A stretch of DNA of 64,000 bases from Anodontia alba (lineage: Eukaryota > Mollusca > Bivalvia > Lucinida > Lucinidae): contig OZ024826.1 in the NCBI GenBank assembly GCA_964016985.1, positions 72,551,768-72,615,767 of the forward strand, given 5' to 3'. Positions 55,528-64,000 of this stretch are shown piece after piece. Every line of letters starts with the position of its first letter. Positions within the stretch are counted from its first letter, which is position 1. The position numbers and the translations under genes are program-made. A model generated the notes under the pieces. The model saw nothing but the letters and a program-made list of their open reading frames with translations. It was not told where the DNA came from and searched no databases.

Positions 55528-57570
55528 CTATTGATTCCAACAAAATTTGTCTTTATGTCCAAAGAATTTGCACAAAAAGCATTGAACTTGATTTTTATGG
55601 AAGCACTGGTGTGTCTTGTGATTAGTAAGGCCACATTTGAAGCACTGCTCATTGTTATTGTCACTGGGATGTTGATTGTATCTGTTATTGTCACTGGGAT
55701 GTTGATTATATCTGTTATTGTCACCGGGATGTTGATTGTATCTGTGTTGTTTCTTCCCTTGTGATTTTTTGTTAAACTGTGAAAACTGTGAAGAAAATCC
55801 ACTAAGGGCACAACTTTTAAAATTGTCAACTATGTCAATATGTGTATTTATGGCACCAAGTAATCCCCTTGTACCTGATGCAGAAAGATGTATGTTGTCC
55901 CTTGGCTTGTAAAAGTAATTTTTTAACTGGTTATGCTTATTATAAAATGCCTTGTGGACATCAATGAAAGTTCCCTGATGATATTCACATTGTCTTTTTA
56001 TCATGTCGTTGACTTCTTTTACTGATGTATCCCCACGAGGACACAAACTACAGAGATAAATGTTACTCTCGGCACTTTTTTCCCTTATATGGTTCAACAA
56101 CTGTTCATACTTTTCTTCAACAAATTCAAAATCTGTGTCTGATATTATGTTGGCAGAATCATTTCCAGCCACATAAATGATAATGTTTTCAAAACACTTC
56201 AAATCAAATATTTGAATTTTATCCATAAGAATCTCTACAGTTGCACCAGAGATGGGATGACATTCATTTTTGTTTAAACCCTTCTTGTTTATCCCAGAGA
56301 GAATAGAGTCCCCAATTAAGAGAGTTTTTGAAGCTGTTGTTTTACGACTGATGACAGTTTTGATAGGTTTGTCAGTAGACTTATTTACACGCTTAGACTG
56401 GTTATTTTGAGAGTTCTTTGATCCACTCCTGTTTGTTTTGGTTTGCTGTTCCTTGTTTTGCTGATTTTTTATATTAGTTGGAGCAGCTGTGCTGTAAGAA
56501 AAAGTTCCAGGAAAGATAGGAGGCTCCTTTTCATTAAACAGATTACGCATAGTTTCTGCACTAATTTCAGCAGTTTCTGGTAACACAATAACTGACTCCT
56601 CCGGCTCTGAAGATTTTATAGAATCTTTACACTGTTGTATATTGTTAACTTTTTGACTTAACTCACCCATGAAATCTTGTATCCTATTTATCTGTCCTTG
56701 TAAAGTTTTCACAACTTCAGTTAACATATTTAATTGTTTGTTTAACTCCTCACAGTTAATATTTTGGATTGGCTCAGACAAGGGTATTGGAGACATTAAA
56801 ATGTTTGTATGGGTTTGATGTCTCAGCTGGTCAGCTGGTGTTGAGGTTAAACTTTGTGTTCCATGTGTAATACTGCTTTCTACAATATTATCTGCTGCAA
56901 AATAGTTGAATAGTCTTAGTGACATACGCAAAAAGGAAGATTCTCTCCAGATACTACGTCCAGGTCCTGTTACTACAATACAGGACTCTGACTGGTCACA
57001 AGATATTATACATTTTTGTCCATTTAGATGTGTTTCAAAGCGAGGTTTTTCTTTGTTTTGAGACTTTGAGTGCAGTTCCTTTTCCATAGAGGCAATGAAT
57101 TGACAATAAAGTCCCTTTGTTGAGAACAAAATGGCAATCTGATTGTATGTTGGTATAACATGGTAAAGAATACCATTGAATTTGTCACTTATGTGTCGTT
57201 CCCTTTCAATAGCACTTATATGAGAAGCTCGTGAATAAGACAGCTCAGAAACATCTTCACATTTTTCAGAATCACTTCTAGATTTTTCTGAAAATTCAGT
57301 AGTACTTCCCGAAACATTGGAACTTTCCAAAGTATTTGAAAACTTTTTTGAAACATGAACAGTTTTTTCTGGAGTTTTCTGTGTGACAGTTTCTTTTGTT
57401 GGAGTAGCCAGTAGAGGAACAGGCTGCTCAGAGTGATTCTGAACCAGATTATTTCGAGGTGGACTAGTCAGGGGCTGCTGTGTAATTACCTGTCCTTTTG
57501 GTAACCACAAACCAGGCCCATCATCCTCAAAGGATTCAATTAGAGATTGTTCTGTCTTTTGATCATCCAT
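55528..57570 (-). CDS. LINE ORF1: esterase and double zinc-knuckle protein
   Basis: A 680-residue intact frame from an ATG. It is the RNA-binding partner protein of the LINE. Order: disordered Ser/Thr-rich N-terminus; a globular region about 115-225 (VTGPGRSIWRESSFLRMSL); a predicted coiled coil about 270-315; a basic linker; an SGNH/GDSL-esterase-like domain about 415-575 with GDS (420-422), GND (469-471) and the Asp558/His561 pair; a threefold RYNQHPSDNN repeat (610-640); and two CCHC knuckles, CFKCGLTNHKTHQC (643-656) and CFLCKFFGHKDKFC (664-677). Known CR1/L2-type ORF1 proteins combine coiled coil or esterase modules with nucleic-acid-binding parts. It appears undamaged, unlike ORF2. Confidence 0.9.
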   Translation of the reverse strand: MDDQKTEQSLIESFEDDGPGLWLPKGQVITQQPLTSPPRNNLVQNHSEQPVPLLATPTKETVTQKTPEKTVHVSKKFSNTLESSNVSGSTTEFSEKSRSDSEKCEDVSELSYSRASHISAIERERHISDKFNGILYHVIPTYNQIAILFSTKGLYCQFIASMEKELHSKSQNKEKPRFETHLNGQKCIISCDQSESCIVVTGPGRSIWRESSFLRMSLRLFNYFAADNIVESSITHGTQSLTSTPADQLRHQTHTNILMSPIPLSEPIQNINCEELNKQLNMLTEVVKTLQGQINRIQDFMGELSQKVNNIQQCKDSIKSSEPEESVIVLPETAEISAETMRNLFNEKEPPIFPGTFSYSTAAPTNIKNQQNKEQQTKTNRSGSKNSQNNQSKRVNKSTDKPIKTVISRKTTASKTLLIGDSILSGINKKGLNKNECHPISGATVEILMDKIQIFDLKCFENIIIYVAGNDSANIISDTDFEFVEEKYEQLLNHIREKSAESNIYLCSLCPRGDTSVKEVNDMIKRQCEYHQGTFIDVHKAFYNKHNQLKNYFYKPRDNIHLSASGTRGLLGAINTHIDIVDNFKSCALSGFSSQFSQFNKKSQGKKQHRYNQHPGDNNRYNQHPSDNNRYNQHPSDNNNEQCFKCGLTNHKTHQCFHKNQVQCFLCKFFGHKDKFCWNQ

Positions 57571-57600
57571 TTTCTATTTCTTAGAGCTTTACCATCTTAC

Positions 57601-58439
57601 AGGTTAGTATACAATGTACATCAATAGTCCATTCATACTGTCCATGATGAAGGTCATTTGCAGGCTCCATTTAATTTTAGTTTGATAGACTCCCATTAAT
57701 TAATGAAGTACTTTCCTACTAAATAAAAGAATACTTTAACAACTCACAATTGTTTGTGATATCACAGGCAATGTTCTATCCCAATAATCAAGACTTCATG
57801 GTGCTGCTGAGGGAGCAACTGTAATGTCTTCTTTGAAGATGATTTTCAAGAAATACAATGGACAATGGAGTCCTTTGTTGGAAAAGAGATTTTTTTTTTT
57901 TCTAACTATTTTCTCAAAACTATTTATATTTTGAGATATTTTTTTCACTTGTTTCAAATATTATTCCATCAAAAATATTATATTCAGAATCTGTGTCACA
58001 AGATCTACAAAACTATATAACTTTCATCACAGTGTGTTTAATATAATCCACAACAATTAATAAAATTGCAGGAGCTCAAAAATCCCTGACCATTTCAACC
58101 AAGAATATTGGGTCCATATCATACAAGCCCAGGAGATACTGACTGAAAATTCACAAGAAAAAAAAAGAAGACTTCCATCACAATGTTAGCCATTTCCACG
58201 CGACAGTCACGTGGATGTCCGCGTGATTATGCGCAGGCGATCTAGAACTGTTGTTACCTTGTGGCAGACATGATAAATATTCCGATTGAAAAACGAAGGC
58301 CAGGATGAATCTGGATCCGCGCTGTACGATCTGACTATTTGCTGTTTGTTTGTGTATCTCACCACTTCTTTGTATGTCTTATTGCTATAACTACGTAGAT
58401 TTTCATGGGTCTGATCAGATACGCCACCGGACGATGACA
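57601..58439. other. LINE 5' flank or spacer
   Basis: No gene supported. It probably includes the LINE 5' untranslated region, but no target duplication was found to fix the border. A T-run lies at about 57891-57901. Confidence 0.4.
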
Positions 58440-59660
58440 CGCAATTCTGGGACAGTCTATTTTCCAGTACAGATTACAAAAATATAATGTGAAAATACAG
58501 AAAATGCAACAGTCACATTCCCTTGCCCCGCATGAAGAAACCGCATGCTCGAACGGTAACGTCACGAGAAATCGTGGCGGAAACCACTTAGAGGGAAAAC
58601 ACACACTTATATTTGTTAAATTATATAGCATCTTTTTCGTCAGAAATGCATATGGAACTGGCAGGTATTAAAAACAGAACCTAAGTATTGGGACAGATAG
58701 GCCTATGCAAGCTGTACACTCAGATCAGACGCCGCAGAGAAAGAGGGAATGAAACTAGTTAGGGGGACCAGGGAACGGGAAATTTGGAAAACACTTTTAG
58801 GACAATAAGACGTGCGACCCTCGAGGTGCGACCAGTGAAGACTCAGATCATCTTCCGATGCAAGGGCAGTCAGATTTTGCCGTTTGTGGTAACAAACTTT
58901 GTGGTAACAAACTGGCATGTAAACTCCAGTTCTTGGAGAGATTACAAATCTTTGGTTAAATACATCACCGTTTCAGTGAAGGTTTTACATGCGTTTTCCG
59001 GCGTCTGATCTGGGTCTACACTGTTTCCTCCGGCCTGTCTTGCCGAATACATAGAGTAAGTACGGAAATTCGATCAAATCGAATCCCTTGTGAAATCATC
59101 CTGGATCTGCCCCTGATTCACAAAAATAAATGCTGGGTCCGACTCGTAAAATTCATCATCGAGGCATATGCAATTAGCTCCCTTTAACAGTAAAACCAAA
59201 AGAGTGAGGGCCTTACTCCGCATTTACCAGGGTATAAATAAATATTAGTACTGTTATTCTTTTACATTATGTATATATTGAGAACATTATAATTATTAAA
59301 ATACCCAGAAAATGAACAGTCACAAAGCAACAATTCCCTTGCCCCGCATTAAGAAACCACGTGCTCGTATATACAGCAGTATGTCACGTGAAATCGTGGA
59401 AGAAACCTATTCGGGAGAAAAACAAACTTATTTTATAGAGCCTTTTCTCGTCAGAAATGCATACGAAACTGGCAGTATTAAAAATCTAAAGAACCTAAAT
59501 ATTGGAACAGATAGCCTATGTAAACAGCGTAGACCCAGATCAGGCGCCGCAGAAAACAAGGGAATGAAACTAATTTAGGGGAATAGGCCTCTGGGCTTTT
59601 TCAAGATCGTCCTCCGAGTATATTCGTTTCTTAATTAAAGCCAGTATTGATGTTTTCACT
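58440..59660 (-). repeat. Right arm of the inverted duplication
   Basis: Reverse copy of 52380-53690, with similar length and the same order of landmarks reversed. It lies outside element II and the LINE but inside element III. Short frames on either strand are not genes. Confidence 0.85.
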
Positions 59661-61108
59661 GGTATTTCTGTATTTTTCATGGTATTCTGGTATTTCGGTA
59701 GTATTCCGGTATGTGGGTGTCGTGTGACCGCTATACCAGAATTCCAAAGTTGATCTGATCATTTCTGCAAAGCGTGATGCACATGCGATAGTAAGAAAGC
59801 GCGACACGCGAAATTGTAAATTAGCATGTGCATCCGCGCATTCTGATCTGGGTCATTCCTGCTCGTCCATACACTGTGTCCTTCGATAATACCTGCTGCT
59901 AATATTTAAGTTTAGCGTGCCAAAGGTTTCAATAAGCACGCCGAAAACGTTTTCGTCGTGGGGATTAACGCCTCCAGCAAAATATTTTCCTGTCTGACCG
60001 CGTGATTGTCGCATCCTATTTGAACAGGTAATGGTCCCAACAGAGATGACAGATCCCAATAAGCCAAAATGAACCTAATTATCTGTTACAAATATGATCA
60101 GTCTGTGCACTTGCTGGAGACTGCGATTCATGTATTACAGTGTTTTATACTAATGACCTAATCAGCGAATTGAGTGGACACCATCATGCACTAGACTGCG
60201 TCTCGCACTCTGATCTGGCACACATATATGCAAAGGGACATTTTCACCTGAACAGGGATCTAATGAAAGGATTACTATTAATGACAGATAATTCTTGCAA
60301 TAAGTTTCGACGACAATACATTTTTTAAAGAAAGAAATATTGCTTAAAACGATAATGGCAGTTCACAGATTTGGCATACGTAGTTCAGTTTGGTGTAGAG
60401 CTAAAATCTTTGATCTTGATCAGACTGCATTCAAATCTGGTTATCCGCACTGTTCCTTTATGTACGAGTCCTTTCCAATAGAAACAAACTTATGACATTT
60501 GAGACCAGCATAGACAAGATCAACATGCGCATCCGCGCAGTCTATGTATCGGGCGGTCTGATCTGGGTCTACGCATATCGCCAACAGAATGTCAGCAAGC
60601 AGTGTGAAAACTGCGCTTCAAAATGGCGGAAATTCTAATCAGTCTGTGCTTTTCACATTTAAACTCCGTACACTTCACCTTTGAGGAAAGGGACTTTCGT
60701 GTTTCTGTAGTGGTTCAAACAAGAACAAACGTGCGGTAACCTTTTGAAGTATTTTTTGGTCAGCTTGTTCATCTCAGTGCGGTAAACTGAAGTGGGTTGT
60801 TACGTAAGAAGACAGTGGACTAAGCTAACCTATTTTAAGAAAGTGACACATTCCCGGAGTGCTGAACCAAAGACGTATAAAATTATTTACGTCCTTGGCC
60901 GAACAAACCTATCTGGCGATTAATTAGTGTACCGGATAACTAATTGTTTTGTTATGAGAAACATCATTCGACATAGAATTAATCGGATGGAATTGAAAAC
61001 AAACATTAGTGTGATAATTATTTATTAGTTCATACAATTTCACAATCATAGCAAATAAGAAAACCGTTTCGTCGTGTAGGTCCTTTTTTTTTGTCGTTTC
61101 GGGTGTCC
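59661..61108. other. Spacer within element III
   Basis: No gene. It starts with a region of GGTATT-type repeats (59655-59720), followed by apparently unique AT-rich sequence. The dispersed phrase GCATCCGCGCAGTCTGATC or close variants occurs at about 59829 and 60529. Confidence 0.4.
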
Positions 61109-61263
61109 AAAAGCGTCCGATAGCCAGGTCAATTTTGGCTGTAAGTGAATCTGTCCTAAAATTTCGAACAGTATGTTTTTTAGCAAATCATAATTTCTAA
61201 AATTTCGAACAGCAAGAACTGAAATTATTTAATTTTGTTCGAAATTTTAGGACATTTACCGTA

Positions 61264-61600
61264 CCCAAAATATTTGTATAGTTTAATTCCTTACCATACT
61301 TGTCCTTAATTATAGACAAATCTATTGGACTCCCTGTTGTGAGTCATAAAAAACTTCTGGATGAGTGGTAAAAAGTGAAGGCCCTGATCTGACACCATGT
61401 TCTGTTGTATCAGATCTGGATCTACACTATTTGATCAGGCCTGTCTTTCCCAGCTTAATATAAATAAATATGGTAGAAACTTAATAATGAAATGAAGAAG
61501 TTCCTGTTACCTTAGCTGTGCGGGCTGTAAACTAATAGCACACTTTATTTACTTGCGCTTGAAAAGTACCAACTTTGCCAGTGAATTTGTCTGCTTTATT
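61264..61600. other. Spacer
   Basis: No gene seen. The dispersed GATCTGGATCTACACTA variant occurs near 61426. Confidence 0.4.
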
Positions 61601-63925
61601 ATCGCACCTGCTTGTAGCAGGGTGCGATATAGGCGTCAGATTTTCTGTCCGTCCGTCCGTCAGTCAACTTTTATGTCAATGTTCGACATTTATGTCAAAG
61701 TTAATATTCTAATCAACTACAAGACTAAACAACCATCAAACCTTGCATGAAACATCTTCCTGACCTCCTGACTTTGCAACATAGGCGTCCGCTTTTCCGT
61801 ATGTCTGTCCATTTGTCCGTCCGTCTGTCAACATTTATGTCGAAGTTCGACATTTATGTCGAAGTTCGACATTTATGTCAAAGTTAGTATTTTAATCAAC
61901 TACAAGACTAAACAACCATCAAACCTTGCATGAAACATCTCCCTGACCTCCTGACTTTGCGACATAGGTGCCCGCTTTTCATTCGTCTGTCTGTTCGTCA
62001 GTGTCCGTCTCTTAAAAGTTCTGTTATGTCGGAGTTCGACATTTATGTCAAAGTTAGTATTCTAATCAACTACAAGACTAAACAACCGTCAAACCTTGTA
62101 TGAAATATCTCCCTGACCTCCTGACTTTGCGACATAGGTGCCCGCTTTTCCATTCGTCTGTCCGTTCGTCCGTCCGTCTGTCTCTTAATAGTTCTGTTAT
62201 GTCGAAGTTCGACATTTACATCAAAGTTAGTATTCTAATCAACTACAATTCTACAACAACCATCAAACCTTGCATGACACATCTCCTTGACCTCCTGACT
62301 TGGCAGATATGTTGACCCAGTGACCTTGACCTATATTTTGCACTCCATTGACTTTGACACAATTTACGTTGACGTTCCAGATCTTCTCAACTATAAGGCG
62401 TACAACTACCAAACCTTGCATAATCCTTCTCCTAGATGTACAGACTTGGCAGGTACCTTGACCCGGTGACCTTGACCTATATTTTGCGCTCCAGTGACTT
62501 TGACATATTTTGCGTCAACATTCGATATCTCCTCAACTATAAGGCCTACAACCATCAAACCTTGCAAAGTGCTTCTCCTCAATGTACTGACTTAGCAGAT
62601 ACCTTGACCTGGTGACCTTGACCTATATTTTGGCTGCAGTGACTTTGACATAATTTACGTCAACATTCCAGATCTCCTCAAGTGTAAGACCTCTAGCCAC
62701 CAAACGTTGCATAGTGCTTCTCCTATATGTACTGACTTGGCAGGTGTCTTGACCCGGTGACCTTGACCTATATTTTGCGCTCCAGTGCCTTTTACACATT
62801 TTATGTCAACGTTCAATATCTCCTCAACTATAAGGCCTACAACCATCAAACCTTGCATAGTGCTTCTCCTCAATGTACGGACTCTGCAGGTACCTTGACT
62901 GGGTGACCTTGACCTATATTTCACGCTCCATTGACTTTTACACCTTTTACGTCACCCTTCTATATGTCCTCAACTGTAAGGCCTTCAACCACCAAACCTT
63001 ATATAGCACTTCTTCTCGATGTACTGACTCGACAGGTACCTTGACCTGGTGACCTTGACCTATATTGTGCACTCCAGTGACTTTGACACATTTTATATTG
63101 ATGTTCGGTATCTCCTCAAATATAAGACCTACAACCACTAAACCTTGCATAGTGCTTCACCTCATTGCACTGGCTTGGCAGGTACCTTGACCCAGTGACC
63201 TTGACCTATATTTGACACATTTTACGTTGATGTTTGATAACTCCTCAACTATAAGGCCTACAACCACCATACCTTGCATTGTGCTTCTCCTTGATGTACT
63301 GAATTAGCAGGTACCTTGACCCGTGACCTTGACCTATATTTCATGCTCCAGTGACTTTTACACATTTTACGTCAACGTTCCATTATCATTGGGCTGTATG
63401 ATACGAAAAGTCAGTGCTGAAGATATAGCCATTAGAGGGAATGGGACTGGCCTGGAATATATAGCACTTCTTCTCGATGTACTGACTCGACAGGTACCTT
63501 GACCTGGTGACCTTGACCTATATTGTGCACTCCAGTGACTTTGACACATTTTATATTGATGTTCGGTATCTCCTCAAATATAAGACCTACAACCACTAAA
63601 CCTTGCATAGTGCTTCACCTCATTGCACTGGCTTGGCAGGTACCTTGACCCAGTGACCTTGACCTATATTTGACACATTTTACGTTGATGTTTGATAACT
63701 CCTCAACTATAAGGCCTACAACCACCATACCTTGCATTGTGCTTCTCCTTGATGTACTGAATTAGCAGGTACCTTGACCCGTGACCTTGACCTATATTTC
63801 ATGCTCCAGTGACTTTTACACATTTTACGTCAACGTTCCATTATCATTGGGCTGTATGATACGAAAAGTCAGTGCTGAAGATATAGCCATTAGAGGGAAT
63901 GGGACTGGCCTGGAATATATGTGCC
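61601..63925. repeat. Second copy of the 27 kb satellite element
   Basis: The same palindrome (ATCGCACCTGC-TTGTA-GCAGGGTGCGAT at 61601-61628), GTCC tract, block of about 150 bp units and block of about 145 bp units as 27239-29110, in the same orientation and unit order. It is longer because about 460 bp near its right end (about 63003-63460) is repeated at 63461-63920. It ends with GGAATGGGACTGGCCTGG near 63896. Frames inside are repeats and not genes. Confidence 0.88.
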
Positions 63926-64000
63926 TGCTTAAATTGTTTTGTGTATACATTACATATTCATGCCTATTAACTGAAACATAGTTTATTTGCATAAATACAA
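63926..64000. other. Flank at window end
   Basis: Unassigned AT-rich sequence after the satellite element. Confidence 0.3.

Larger units (their letters stand above)
44424..57600 (-). mobile_element. Two-ORF LINE, split by element II
   Basis: A non-LTR retrotransposon read on the minus strand: ORF1 (55528-57570), endonuclease part of ORF2 (54530-55452), then after a 7.4 kb insertion the RT part (45229-47153) and C-terminus (44886-45240). The 3' end near 44424 finishes in an AATAAAGACCATTATTGTTA-type tail. Removing element II and one TA joins the endonuclease and RT frames in phase. The 5' end is uncertain and may reach 58.2 kb. Esterase-bearing ORF1 plus apurinic-type endonuclease and YADD RT suggest a CR1/L2-like clade. 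Confidence 0.88.
44109..61261. mobile_element. Element III: possible 17 kb TIR element, TA-flanked
   Basis: The sequence starting CGGTAAATGTCCTAAAATTT at 44109 is repeated inverted, ending at 61261 (26 bp identical), with TA outside each end (44107-44108 and 61262-61263). Both ends hold further subterminal CTAAAATTTCGAACA copies over about 150 bp. If these are two ends of one element, it spans 17.15 kb and contains the LINE, element II and the repeat block at 58.4-59.7 kb. The alternative is two separate short elements in inverted orientation. No transposase of its own is seen. Confidence 0.5.

Noticed and set aside
58207..58440. A minus-strand 77-codon frame that looked like a first exon with a CACAAG|GTAACA donor
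   Set aside because: It begins at GTG with no in-frame ATG near the start and grades into the inverted repeat arm, so there is no good evidence of coding.
1..64000. Possible CRISPR array, phage or bacterial operon
   Set aside because: Repeats are long tandem satellites without short-spacer structure, there are no cas or bacterial genes, and introns, SINEs and LINEs show the DNA is animal.

Overview
This is animal (eukaryotic) nuclear DNA, most likely from a marine mollusc and probably a bivalve. That placement is inference. It rests on the element types present (a DIRS-type tyrosine-recombinase retrotransposon, LINEs whose ORF1 has an esterase plus zinc knuckles, tRNA-headed SINEs, satellite arrays carried in mobile elements), on AT-rich gene-poor sequence, and on one recognisable host exon. 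No bacterial-style gene, rRNA, genuine tRNA or CRISPR array is visible. Almost every long reading frame belongs to a transposable element, and most are damaged.

Layout. 0-3 kb: satellite arrays closed by a palindrome. 3-7 kb: three LINE fragments and a SINE. 7.5-14.9 kb: a nearly complete DIRS-type retrotransposon on the minus strand (gag, RT-RNase H, tyrosine recombinase, terminal repeats and internal complementary region), split by a 1.2 kb hAT-like insertion. 15-16.2 kb: a second satellite array. 18.3-22.1 kb: a third array, invaded by two SINEs with perfect target-site duplications. 23.4-24.5 kb: three copies of a dispersed repeat. 24.5-27.1 kb: a hAT-like element carrying an unknown broken gene. 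27.2-29.1 kb: a fourth array. 29.4-32.6 kb: a transposon with 9 bp target duplications and a nested hAT remnant. 33.0-34.3 kb: a transposon built from an iterated short motif. 34.3-36.6 kb: the least repetitive stretch, with a candidate first exon of a FIP1-like mRNA 3'-end processing factor and a duplicated candidate promoter/exon with CRE sites.

The right half is a nest of transposons. Element I (36.66-43.96 kb) and element II (47.16-54.53 kb) both begin CAGTACAGCT, are flanked by TA and share internal sequence. Comparing them gives the empty site of three later insertions. Element II sits inside the endonuclease/RT gene of a large LINE (44.4-57.6 kb). That LINE lies between inverted ends of a possible 17 kb TA-flanked element III (44.11-61.26 kb). 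The window ends in a second copy of the 27 kb satellite element (61.6-63.9 kb).

No host pathway can be reconstructed. What the window shows clearly is transposon architecture and the order of insertions. Coordinates of element ends come from reading terminal repeats and flanking duplications by eye; clade and superfamily names are inferences from motifs.
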